Shown here one piece after another: positions 42,894 to 50,813 of a stretch of 64,000 bases of DNA. The DNA is from BMS3ABIN04 sp964553325 (GTDB lineage Bacteria > Bacteroidota > Ignavibacteria > Ignavibacteriales > Melioribacteraceae): positions 62,001-126,000 of the forward strand of contig CAZKKI010000082.1 in NCBI GenBank assembly GCA_964553325.1. The letters run 5' to 3'. The position numbers and the translations under genes were made by a program. The notes under the pieces are model-generated. The model was given only the letters and a program-made list of their open reading frames with translations, had not been told where the DNA came from and ran no database searches. Each line of letters opens with the position of its first letter. Positions within the stretch are counted from its first letter, which is position 1.

Positions 42894-43496
42894 TTATTTA
42901 TTCTCCGTTCTTTTTTTTGCAACTACTTTTTCGCCCCATTCAACCAAAGTAAATCCCGCAATAGCCATAAGAATAACGACAAGTAAAATAAAACCGTAAC
43001 TCACATCGAAAAACTGCGGTAAATTTACTTTTCCCATATAAGTTGAATAGAAAAAATCTTTTATCATCGGGAACAATTCTCCGAATACAAAAATCCCGAA
43101 GAAGCCGCCGAGTGCATAGAAAATCGCATCAATTTTACCTGTGGCTATGGCCACACCGGAAGTGCCCGGGCAATACCCACCGATTACAAAACCTATTCCC
43201 AATATCAATCCGCCCAAAGCTTGCGGCAGTATATACGTATCACCGTAATAGACAAGCGACAGATCCAAAAAACCCATCCAAGCAAAATAGAACAGGCCTA
43301 TCATCGCTGTTACTATAGCGGTGAACATAACCTTAAATACGCGCATATCGGTAAAATAAAATTGCGCTGCAAGCATTCTGCCGCTGCCGAAACCGCCTCT
43401 TTCCAAAACGAAGCCGAAAAACAATCCTATTACAAATGCAACGATTAAGCTGACTTCGTCGTTAAAATATCCGAATTTGTAAAATGGTGCAGTCAT
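42894..43496 (-). CDS. YeeE/YedE family sulfur-compound transporter half (copy A2)
   Basis: An integral membrane protein of about 200 residues with roughly five helices, of the YeeE/YedE (DUF395) family that includes thiosulfate channels and PmpAB-like pairs. The conserved cysteine motif is IGGYCPGTSGVAIATGKIDA (Cys109), and FGFVLERGGFGSGRML is the other half-repeat signature. I start at the ATG at 43496, which overlaps the preceding stop (ATGA) and has AAGGAGG 8 nt upstream. It pairs with the gene just upstream (A1) to make one split transporter, and feeds into the adjoining rhodanese. Confidence 0.92.
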   Translation of the reverse strand: MTAPFYKFGYFNDEVSLIVAFVIGLFFGFVLERGGFGSGRMLAAQFYFTDMRVFKVMFTAIVTAMIGLFYFAWMGFLDLSLVYYGDTYILPQALGGLILGIGFVIGGYCPGTSGVAIATGKIDAIFYALGGFFGIFVFGELFPMIKDFFYSTYMGKVNLPQFFDVSYGFILLVVILMAIAGFTLVEWGEKVVAKKRTENK

Positions 43497-44068
43497 ATCC
43501 ATTGCCTCCTTACAAAATATGCAGTTGCATAGGCTCCGGCAAATACCATAAGCATAAACGCCCAACCGCCCAAGCTGAGCGCTGCTCCGCCTGTTAAACC
43601 TTGACCGCTAGTGCAGCCGCGAGCCATTTTTGCTCCGAAGCCCATTAACGTTCCGCCTATAAATGCAAACAAAAATCTTTTCTTATTAGTAAATCGCGGA
43701 CCTTTTTCAACCATCAGTTTTGTTCTACCGGCAATGGCGCCGGAAATGAATCCGCCTATAACCAAACCAATTACTTCGAACACCAACCAATCTTTAAATG
43801 GACTTTGAGTACCATCGCCTAAATACCCCTTGTAAAATTCGTTATTTTCCACTGCAGACGGGGCTACTGTTTCAACTCCGACAGCAACAACAGTACTCAA
43901 GGCACCGGAGGCACCCAATCCCCTTCCCATAATAACAAATGCCGCAAGAAGAACAAACCCCAACAGCAAACCGATCAGATACGGATTCGTGTAATGATAA
44001 GGAGTTAGTTCCCCTTCACGCACATTATCTTCGTGATGATGAGAAAACCATTCTTTAAATTTAAACAT
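43493..44068 (-). CDS. YeeE/YedE family sulfur-compound transporter half (copy A1)
   Basis: 191 residues with about four transmembrane helices. A His-rich N-terminus (FSHHHEDN) is followed by GRGLGASGALSTVVAVGVET and the cysteine motif MARGCTSGQGLTGGAALS (Cys152), the pathway cysteine of the family. It is the N-terminal half of a split YeeE pair, coupled by ATGA to A2. It is a clear paralogue of 49663-50178 (same GRGLGASGA, WLVFEV and RGCTSG blocks). It directly follows the psrC-like gene in operon B. Confidence 0.92.
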   Translation of the reverse strand: MFKFKEWFSHHHEDNVREGELTPYHYTNPYLIGLLLGFVLLAAFVIMGRGLGASGALSTVVAVGVETVAPSAVENNEFYKGYLGDGTQSPFKDWLVFEVIGLVIGGFISGAIAGRTKLMVEKGPRFTNKKRFLFAFIGGTLMGFGAKMARGCTSGQGLTGGAALSLGGWAFMLMVFAGAYATAYFVRRQWI

Positions 44069-44080
44069 TTTTATACTCCG

Positions 44081-45025
44081 TTAATTAGTTAAAGCATACC
44101 AATGGCTGTATTGCCCTGCCGCCACAATCACAAACCTAAGAATCAATCCACCGATGATTACCATCAACGGTGCCAATGGTGTATGGCGAATTTTATGATT
44201 AACAGCCAATAACTGAATAAACAATGGAATTACTATTCCCATTCCGATAACAAAAACCCAAAAGACCGCAGCAAATTTACCGGTAAGTAATAAATCAACG
44301 GCTTTCGCATGAACATCCGAATTACTTGCCAAACCAATTAGGAATACGGCTATGATAAAAAGTTCTAAAATCAGAAATCCGTTATCGGCTTTGGCAAGCA
44401 ATTCCCTTTCGTAAACATTTTTTGCAATAACATGAACGAAAGCAGCCGCCCCGGATAACCCCGAAACCAAGAACAACATCCACAAAATTGACGAACTCCA
44501 CAGCGGGCGTGCACCAAGCGAGCTTAACAAGACTCCCGTGTATAACCCGATTGCAGCACCAAAAAACATCGTAATTACACCGAGATTTTTTATTAACATC
44601 GGTTTACTGTGTAAATATTCGTGCCACTCTTTAACTTGCGGAATTTTCTCTAACAATAATCTATGCGGACGCATCAGCATATTTGCAAACAATATGGGGT
44701 AAACAAGAATCAAAATCCAAGAGCCCCAAGACATAGGGGAAGTTATTTGAAACGTCGTGTAAAGTCTCCAAACGTAAAACTTATGCTCCAAATCCAAAAA
44801 CAATGCAAACATACCAAGCGACAGTAAAACGAAACTCATTATCGGCAAATAATAGCACGAACAATTGGTTTCTTTGTACCGACCGCTGAAAAGGAAATAT
44901 CCGGAAATCAACATCATACCGGCAACCATACCTCCGAGGAAAAGATAAACCGGAATTTCCCAACCCCAAATGTGTAAAGACGGATCGATTAAATGATTAT
45001 GTCTGGTTGTTGTTATTTCAATCAT
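44081..45025 (-). CDS. psrC: NrfD/PsrC-type membrane quinone-interacting subunit
   Basis: The integral membrane subunit that exchanges electrons with menaquinone for a periplasmic molybdoenzyme. About 314 residues and 8-9 helices: WGWEIPVYLFLGGMVAGMML, FLDLEHKFYVWRLYTTFQIT and SPMSWGSWILILVYPILF are PsrC/NrfD signature blocks. Three successive starts are possible (TTG 45031, ATG 45028, ATG 45025). GTAGGAG is best spaced for 45025. It follows the iron-sulfur subunit gene directly in the order A-B-C typical of polysulfide reductase. Confidence 0.92.
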   Translation of the reverse strand: MIEITTTRHNHLIDPSLHIWGWEIPVYLFLGGMVAGMMLISGYFLFSGRYKETNCSCYYLPIMSFVLLSLGMFALFLDLEHKFYVWRLYTTFQITSPMSWGSWILILVYPILFANMLMRPHRLLLEKIPQVKEWHEYLHSKPMLIKNLGVITMFFGAAIGLYTGVLLSSLGARPLWSSSILWMLFLVSGLSGAAAFVHVIAKNVYERELLAKADNGFLILELFIIAVFLIGLASNSDVHAKAVDLLLTGKFAAVFWVFVIGMGIVIPLFIQLLAVNHKIRHTPLAPLMVIIGGLILRFVIVAAGQYSHWYALTN

Positions 45026-45034
45026 CATCAACTC

Positions 45035-45574
45035 CTACGTTAAGTAAAATATATTTGGTTTAGTTCCGGCTTCAGGTAATAACGCATGGTGTTTGCGCGA
45101 GTTTAATAATTTACTCACTTCACTGTTCGGGTCGTCCAAATCTCCAAAATGCATGCAGTGCGTAGGGCAAACGGAAACACAAGCCGGATCCATACCCTTT
45201 TCAACTCTGTGAACACAAAAAGTACATTTATCCACATAACCTTCAGGATGCACAAAACGCGCATCGTACGGGCAAGAGGCAATACACGCTTTACATCCGA
45301 TGCATTCGTTATGATCGACCAAAACTATTCCACCTACGTCGTGATAATGGCTTGCGCCGGTCGGACAAGCGGAAACACAGGGTGCATCCGAGCAATGGTT
45401 ACATCTTTCACTTCTTATTTCCATGTGCAGAGTGGGAAACGTTCCTTTTACTTCCGTTTTTATCCAATCGCGGCAGAAACCTTCCGGTACGTTATTTTCC
45501 GTTTGGCAAGCTACCACACAATCTTGGCAACCGACACATTTTGCGGTATCTATTACCATTCCGAATCTTGCCAT
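45035..45574 (-). CDS. psrB: PsrB/DmsB-type 4Fe-4S ferredoxin subunit
   Basis: The electron-transfer subunit linking the molybdenum subunit to the membrane subunit. 179 residues from the ATG at 45574, one base after the psrA stop, with GGGAGG 7 nt upstream. Sixteen cysteines form four clusters: C13/16/19/23, C58/61/66/70, C91/94/97/101 and C117/120/132/136. The blocks CVGCQDCVVACQTENNVPEG and CIGCKACIASCPYDARFV are typical of DmsB/PsrB. No Tat signal, as expected for a subunit exported by hitch-hiking with PsrA. Confidence 0.95.
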   Translation of the reverse strand: MARFGMVIDTAKCVGCQDCVVACQTENNVPEGFCRDWIKTEVKGTFPTLHMEIRSERCNHCSDAPCVSACPTGASHYHDVGGIVLVDHNECIGCKACIASCPYDARFVHPEGYVDKCTFCVHRVEKGMDPACVSVCPTHCMHFGDLDDPNSEVSKLLNSRKHHALLPEAGTKPNIFYLT

Positions 45575-45575
45575 T

Positions 45576-47783
45576 TTACACCTCCCACTCAATTGTTACA
45601 AAGTTTACGTTCATTCCCGTCCCTCCCATAATCGGGTCAACTTTATATTTGGTTATCAATTGCGAATCACTCGCTCCTTTTTCGAAAGTTTTTCTGTACA
45701 TTTTCGATTGTTGACCGAATCCGTGTACCATATACACGCAATCGGTTCTTATTCTTTCGGTTACTTTGGCTTTTACTTTGTTGCTAACAACTCCGTCTTG
45801 GTTTTTCAACCGGATGTACTCACCGTTTCGTATTCCCAATCTTCTGGCGACATCGGCGTTAATCCAAAGTTCGTTTTCAGGCATTAAATCGGATAATAAT
45901 TTATTAGATTGTGTTTTGCTGAAAGTATGAACCGGTGCCCGTCCGTATAACAACCGGAAATATCCTGCCGGCGGTTCTTCGGGTCGTGTGTATTTAGGTA
46001 CCGGATCGAATCCTTTTTCCTTAAGCTGAAGGGAATAAAATTCTATTTTCCCGGAAGGGGTATAAAATTCGGGGTCTTCGTTTTTATCAAGATAAATCGG
46101 TTCTTGCGGACTTTTAATTACACCTTTTTTCTTTAATTCCGCAAGACTCAGTCCCGCCAGTTTCAACCTGGTATCCAAATATTCCTCAATATTTTTCCAC
46201 GTGAAATATTTTTGCAGACCCAGTTTCTCACCCAATTTTTTTGCAATCCACCAATTCGGTTTTTGATCGTGGGGAGCATCAACCACCGGTTGACGTAAAG
46301 CGACGAAACCTTGACGGAACAAGGGAGTGTTAAGATCATCGTACCGTTCCAAATACACAGCTTCGGGCAAAACGACATCCGCCCAACCCGCAATTTCACT
46401 CGGGACAACATCAACAACAACCATCAGATCAAGTTTTTGAATTGCTTCTATCGTTTCCTTTCTATTCGGTAACGATTGCGTTAAATTAGTTCCGTATACG
46501 AACCATCCTTTAATCGGATAAGGTTTTCCTGTAAGAGTTGCTTCGCGTAAACCGGTTGATAATTTTTCACCTTCTGCAAACGGATATTTATGATGAGGAT
46601 TATCCGCAGCTCCTTTATCCGATTTAGGATACGGCGGATAAGGATATTTGGGAATTTCATATTTATACGGCAAATAAAATCCGCCTTTTCTTCCCCAATT
46701 GCCCATCAACGCGTTTAACAATGCAATTGCCCTGCTACGCTGGGTATCGTTTCCGTACCAGGTTGTATGTCGCCCGGGGTGAATAATTGTAGCGGGTTTG
46801 TATCTTGCGATTTCGCGTGCCGATTTTCTTATTAATTCCGGTTCAATCGTTGTTTCTACGTATGCCCATTCCGGGGTGTATTTTGCAATTTCATATTTGA
46901 ATTGCTCAAATCCGAAAGCATACTTATTAATAAAATCTTCATCATACAATTTTTCGTTAACAATTACATTCATCCACGCAAGCAACAAGGCCAAATCGGT
47001 GCCGGGTTTGATAGGTAAATAATATTTTGCTTTACTTGCGGCAACGGAAAACCGAGGGTCTACAACAATTATCGACGCTCCTTTTTCTACTGCTTCGGAA
47101 AATTCTTGCACTTGAGTGTTGTGCATATTTTCACCTATATGAGAACCGATTAATACAATACATTCCGCATTTTTCAAATCCGTTCTTTCCGGTGAACCGA
47201 TTGCATCACCGTAAGTCAAATCGAACCCGATTTCTCTCGGTCCCCTGCACTGAGCAAATGACGGTGCGGTTAAATTGGGAGTTCCGTACGCTTTCATTAA
47301 ATGTTTAAGAAAAGCCCCGCCTACACCGTGACTGAAAAGAACCATCGATTCCGGACCGTACTCGGCTTTAATTTTTTTCATTTTCTCGGCGATAAAATCA
47401 AGCGCTTCGTCCCAAGTTACTTGAACAAATTTTTCCTTGCCTCTCGGACCTTTTCTAAGCAACGGAGCTTTCAATCTGTTATCGTCGTAATGTGCCCCAA
47501 TTCCGCCCGTACCGCGGGGGCATAACCTTCCTTTGCTTAACGGATCTTCGGGATTTCCTTCAATTTTCCAAAGCTTACCGTCTTTTAAGTAAGCCACGGC
47601 ACCGCATTTCCAAAAACATATATCGCAATAGGTAGGAATTTTCACAATTCCTTTCCGTGGAATTCCTGTTTTATCTTCAATTTTTTTTGCACCTTTAACT
47701 ACCGGGTTTAATGCCGAAGTTGCGGCTATTGCACCAAATGTAGCACCGGTAATTTTCAAAAATCTCCTTCGTGAAATTGACAT
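45576..47783 (-). CDS. psrA: Molybdopterin oxidoreductase catalytic subunit (polysulfide/thiosulfate reductase type)
   Basis: A periplasmic molybdenum enzyme of the DMSO reductase superfamily, 735 residues. The Tat signal SRRRFLKITGATFGA is at the start. The [4Fe-4S] motif has Cys53, Cys56, Cys60 and Cys88 (YCDICFWKCGAVAY). A probable Mo-ligand cysteine is Cys179 in SFAQCRGPRE. The C-terminal molybdopterin-binding domain contains LLYGRAPVHTFSKTQSNKLL. The A-B-C order and the sulfur genes around it favour PsrA/PhsA; arsenate or tetrathionate as acceptor cannot be excluded from sequence alone. The MerR gene lies 3 bp upstream. Confidence 0.9.
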   Translation of the reverse strand: MSISRRRFLKITGATFGAIAATSALNPVVKGAKKIEDKTGIPRKGIVKIPTYCDICFWKCGAVAYLKDGKLWKIEGNPEDPLSKGRLCPRGTGGIGAHYDDNRLKAPLLRKGPRGKEKFVQVTWDEALDFIAEKMKKIKAEYGPESMVLFSHGVGGAFLKHLMKAYGTPNLTAPSFAQCRGPREIGFDLTYGDAIGSPERTDLKNAECIVLIGSHIGENMHNTQVQEFSEAVEKGASIIVVDPRFSVAASKAKYYLPIKPGTDLALLLAWMNVIVNEKLYDEDFINKYAFGFEQFKYEIAKYTPEWAYVETTIEPELIRKSAREIARYKPATIIHPGRHTTWYGNDTQRSRAIALLNALMGNWGRKGGFYLPYKYEIPKYPYPPYPKSDKGAADNPHHKYPFAEGEKLSTGLREATLTGKPYPIKGWFVYGTNLTQSLPNRKETIEAIQKLDLMVVVDVVPSEIAGWADVVLPEAVYLERYDDLNTPLFRQGFVALRQPVVDAPHDQKPNWWIAKKLGEKLGLQKYFTWKNIEEYLDTRLKLAGLSLAELKKKGVIKSPQEPIYLDKNEDPEFYTPSGKIEFYSLQLKEKGFDPVPKYTRPEEPPAGYFRLLYGRAPVHTFSKTQSNKLLSDLMPENELWINADVARRLGIRNGEYIRLKNQDGVVSNKVKAKVTERIRTDCVYMVHGFGQQSKMYRKTFEKGASDSQLITKYKVDPIMGGTGMNVNFVTIEWEV

Positions 47784-47785
47784 TA

Positions 47786-48229
47786 TTATATTCCCGATAT
47801 TTTTTTAATTAATTCTTTTATTTCCGTACATTTCGAATAATTTCTGTATACATCGCACTCGCGGCAATCTCTGCCTTCACAAATTGTATTTTTATGGTTA
47901 AACGTCCAGCAAGGTTGATGATAACTATCGAAAGCTTTGCAAATTTTTCTGTCTTCTTCCGAGCATTTTACAACTTCCCAACACGGAATTAGCGAGTAGA
48001 TTGTTTTTATTCCGTTAATACTTATTTTTAATTCTTTAATGGAATTCCTGATACATCTCATCCGTTCGATGTCGTCTTCGGAATATATTCTTTGGTTACC
48101 CGGACTTTTATAGGGTAAGATTAATCCTTCGTTCTCGTACATTCTTAAAGTAGGAACGGAAATACCAAGCAACTTAGCCGCGGTTCTAATCGGATAAATT
48201 GGTGTATGTTTATCGACCGGTTTTTCCAT
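47786..48229 (-). CDS. MerR family regulator with two-CW cysteine domain (copy 2)
   Basis: 147 residues, paralogous to 41563-41985 over its whole length. The winged helix has TAAKLLGISVPTLRMYENEG and QRIYSEDDIERMRCIR. The C-terminal domain repeats the eight-cysteine pattern LIPCWEVVKC, C, QPCW, TIC, GRDCREC, SKC. The start is ATG at 48229 with AAGG upstream. It leads operon B, 3 bp before psrA, so the regulator and the molybdoenzyme are made together. The domain could sense sulfane sulfur, redox state or a metal; the sulfur context favours the first. Confidence 0.92.
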   Translation of the reverse strand: MEKPVDKHTPIYPIRTAAKLLGISVPTLRMYENEGLILPYKSPGNQRIYSEDDIERMRCIRNSIKELKISINGIKTIYSLIPCWEVVKCSEEDRKICKAFDSYHQPCWTFNHKNTICEGRDCRECDVYRNYSKCTEIKELIKKISGI

Positions 48230-48242
48230 ATCAGCCTTAATT

Positions 48243-48275
48243 GTTGATATTTTTAATTATCAACATTCTTGCCAA
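48243..48275 (-). promoter_or_regulatory. MerR-type operator/promoter of operon B
   Basis: GTTGATA-N8-TATCAAC (48243-48264) sits in the frame TTGGCA (48270-48275), 20 nt, TATCAA (48244-48249) on the minus strand. The half-sites and spacing are identical to 42007-42039, although the 8-bp spacer sequence differs. Confidence 0.75.
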
Positions 48276-48423
48276 AAAAATTTAGTAGCTTTTTGGAATG
48301 TTTTGAACGAAAACGAAATTTTTTATCTCATTTGTAGGAATTACCGAAAGCGGATTTTATTAGAATCAAGAAAAATAGAATACGGTATCTTTTTAAAATT
48401 CGAGAGGATATTTACAGGATTCA

Positions 48424-48454
48424 GGGGGACGCACTTGCAGAAAATGCATCCCCT
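48424..48454 (-). terminator. Hairpin after operon C, possible terminator
   Basis: The minus-strand stem GGGGATGCA/TGCGTCCCC (48425-48433 with 48445-48453, one G-T wobble) lies 6 bp after the YeeE-rhodanese stop. It lacks a T-run, so it may protect the 3' end or act with Rho rather than as an intrinsic terminator. Confidence 0.5.
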
Positions 48455-48459
48455 TGAAA

Positions 48460-49650
48460 TTAGCAACCGCCCACAACACGTTTAAGTTTTTTCTTAATCG
48501 GTCCTTTCGGTTTATTAGCTTTAATTAATTCCGGAATGATTTCTCTTGCTTCTTCTCGGAATCTGAAAGTAGCTTCTTCTATTTTGTTTTTCGGGTCCCT
48601 TGTTCTTTTGAAATTAAGAATTTCTTCTTTGAACTTCCGGAGACCGCCATCAAGAATTTTTATATTTTCGTAACCGAGCTCCGAAGCTAAGACCGCCATT
48701 TTCCTTTCGGTCATCTCGTCATCTGCAACAAACACATAAGTCCGATGTTTGATTCTTAAAAACCTGTGCGGCTCTTTTTCAAAAAAGTTATCGATATTGT
48801 AGGCAATCGAATTCGGCAAACTCATTTTTTTATATTCTTCCATCGGTCTGAAATCCAAAATCACCATTTTTTTATCTTTATCCACTATCCTGAATGCAAA
48901 TTCGTCCACAGTCATTTTTTCAACGGGATACGAGTTTACGAACTTTTGATTATTCAATTTTTCCGTGTAATATGATTTTCGCGGGGGGAACATAAAAGCG
49001 GAAACCGCAACAACAAAACCAACTACTGCAAGGCTAATGTAATACGGCGTTAGCCTAATGGCCGGTTTTTTAATACCGTTTACCTTATTCTCAATTATCG
49101 ACGTAAACCAAAAAGTAAACAGTGCAATCGACGTTAGCAAAAATGCAAAAACCGATTGAGACATTCCAAGTGTTTCGTAAATCCTCGGCATTCCTGCATA
49201 GCCCGATTTGAAAAAACCTTCCCATAACGGATAACCTTCCGCAAATATCAAAATTCCCAAAACCGTTCCAACAACGAAATACATTGCATCAATTTTACCT
49301 ATGGCAGCGGCACAAACGCTTGTTCCGGGGCAAAATCCCCCGATTACAAATCCGAGTCCCATAATCACACCACCAACAATAGCCGGACCAACATAAGTCG
49401 GGTTTATGTAAATCAAATTAACATCGAGCAATCCGAAGTGATCGAGAATGATTATTCCGATCATTGCTACAAATCCTGCTGTAAAGAAAACTCGCAAAAC
49501 GGTAAAATCGTAACCGTAAAACAATCCCACGAGTTTTCTGGATGTTGAAAACCCGGCTTGTTCCAAAATAACACCGAACAGAAATCCGATAATAAGTGCC
49601 ACAACAAGATTGAATTCGTTACTTACTACGTCAGGAACTAATGGTCCCAT
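48460..49650 (-). CDS. YeeE/YedE transporter half fused to a rhodanese-like domain (copy B2)
   Basis: 396 residues. The N-terminal half (1-170) is a YeeE half-transporter with VIGGFCPGTSVCAAAIGKID (Cys107) and VILEQAGFSTSRK. Two more helices follow to about residue 220, then a rhodanese-like domain (MTVDEFAFRIVDKDKKMVIL, DFRPMEEYK, KILDGGLRKF). As in the separate copy at 42242, the catalytic loop has no Cys (VFVADDEMTERK), and the basic C-terminus ends KKLKRVVGGC with a terminal cysteine. The fusion shows that transporter and rhodanese act together. Last gene of operon C. Confidence 0.9.
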   Translation of the reverse strand: MGPLVPDVVSNEFNLVVALIIGFLFGVILEQAGFSTSRKLVGLFYGYDFTVLRVFFTAGFVAMIGIIILDHFGLLDVNLIYINPTYVGPAIVGGVIMGLGFVIGGFCPGTSVCAAAIGKIDAMYFVVGTVLGILIFAEGYPLWEGFFKSGYAGMPRIYETLGMSQSVFAFLLTSIALFTFWFTSIIENKVNGIKKPAIRLTPYYISLAVVGFVVAVSAFMFPPRKSYYTEKLNNQKFVNSYPVEKMTVDEFAFRIVDKDKKMVILDFRPMEEYKKMSLPNSIAYNIDNFFEKEPHRFLRIKHRTYVFVADDEMTERKMAVLASELGYENIKILDGGLRKFKEEILNFKRTRDPKNKIEEATFRFREEAREIIPELIKANKPKGPIKKKLKRVVGGC

Positions 49651-49662
49651 TTTAACTTCTCC

Positions 49663-50178
49663 TTATAACCAAAGTTTTCTGAAAAAAGCCGCAAACAAAT
49701 AAGCACCGCCAAAGATTGCGAACATAGTAATAAAACCTCCGGTTGACATAACCGCCATCCCGCTTAATGCGGCACCGCTTGTACAACCGCGCCCCAATTG
49801 AGCACCGAATCCGAATAGCATTCCACCGAATACCGCACTGATTATTCTAACTTTCGATTTAATATTCGGACCGTGTTCGAGTCTGAATCTCAATCGTTCC
49901 GATATTAATCCGGATAAAAACGCCCCGATTAGAACACCGAAAACTTCGAATACCAACCAATTTTTAAGCGGACTACCGGAATGAGCTTTAGTATAATCCT
50001 GATAAAATTTTGCATGTTCGGCATGCGAGGGTACAACGGACTCGACTGCAGTTACGGCAATGCTTTTAATCGCCCCGCTGGCTCCCAAACCTCTGCCCGT
50101 TATGTAAATCGTCGCGATTAAAAGCAAGCCCAATAAAAAACCCGCGAGGTACGGATTCATATATTTGGTTTCTTCCAT
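49663..50178 (-). CDS. YeeE/YedE family sulfur-compound transporter half (copy B1)
   Basis: 171 residues with about four helices, paralogous to 43493-44068: GRGLGASGAIKSIAVTAVES, WLVFEVFGVLIGAFLSGL and LGRGCTSGAALSGMAVMS (Cys132). It forms a split YeeE pair with the following fusion gene (B2), 12 bp away. Its ATG shares a base with the stop of the cytochrome b gene (TAATG). The transported compound is probably thiosulfate or another sulfane-sulfur species, by family. Confidence 0.92.
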   Translation of the reverse strand: MEETKYMNPYLAGFLLGLLLIATIYITGRGLGASGAIKSIAVTAVESVVPSHAEHAKFYQDYTKAHSGSPLKNWLVFEVFGVLIGAFLSGLISERLRFRLEHGPNIKSKVRIISAVFGGMLFGFGAQLGRGCTSGAALSGMAVMSTGGFITMFAIFGGAYLFAAFFRKLWL

Positions 50179-50813
50179 TATTTATTCTCCTCCTCTGTTT
50201 CTTCTTCGTCTTCCAATTCTTCGTAACCGGTAAGCATTGCCCGAAGGTTCGAAGTGATGGTTTCCCCGGTTGTTATTAAGTAAAGATGCACTATTAAAAA
50301 AGCCACAAGTAAAATCGCTCCGATTGTATGCAGAATTGCAATTACTTCAAGCGAATCAATATTTAGATATTCAATTTCGGAACTTTGAGGATAACGGTAG
50401 AGCAAATATAGTATTCCACTGATAACCGACAGCGGTATCATTATTACCTTCAATCCGAAATAAGTAAGTTTTTGCATCGGATTTAGTTTGCTAAGAACCG
50501 TTTTTTTTGTAGGATGCGGTGCATTTCTGAAAATTCCGAAAAGATAATAATCCAACTGCGCCCTAACATTTTTTAGTGTAGGTAAATATTGCCTGTATTC
50601 ACCCGTTGTAAGGTGCCAAAATACTGCAAACACTATTAAAATGAGTAACATATAAGCCGCAATATTATGATACGTAACCGCTTCTTCGAATCCGAAAAAG
50701 GTGTACGTACCGTGAATTTCGAATCCCGTAAAAGCAAGAAATACAATTAAAATTGCTTGCATCCAATGCCAAAACCTTTCAAACGATTTATATACGTAAA
50801 CTCTTCTGGTCAT
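50178..50813 (-). CDS. Cytochrome b561-type membrane subunit
   Basis: A four-helix di-heme b-type cytochrome of 211 residues, resembling the membrane subunits of thiosulfate reductase and formate dehydrogenase. Candidate heme-ligand histidines are in SFERFWHWMQA, TYHNIAAYM, VFWHLTTGEYRQY and HTIGAILLVAFLIVHLYL. It would pass electrons between the quinone pool and the periplasmic octaheme cytochrome encoded just upstream, whose stop overlaps its start (ATGA). An acidic tail ends the protein (ELEDEEETEEENK). Confidence 0.88.
   Translation of the reverse strand: MTRRVYVYKSFERFWHWMQAILIVFLAFTGFEIHGTYTFFGFEEAVTYHNIAAYMLLILIVFAVFWHLTTGEYRQYLPTLKNVRAQLDYYLFGIFRNAPHPTKKTVLSKLNPMQKLTYFGLKVIMIPLSVISGILYLLYRYPQSSEIEYLNIDSLEVIAILHTIGAILLVAFLIVHLYLITTGETITSNLRAMLTGYEELEDEEETEEENK

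Noticed and set aside
46163..47525. Long frames on both strands inside psrA
   Set aside because: They overlap a full-length molybdopterin oxidoreductase with intact motifs and have no features of their own.
45576..47783. Respiratory arsenate reductase (ArrA) as the identity of the molybdoenzyme
   Set aside because: The nearby arsS made this worth considering, but the A-B-C gene order with sulfur carriers and YeeE fits PsrA/PhsA better. The possibility is kept only as an alternative.
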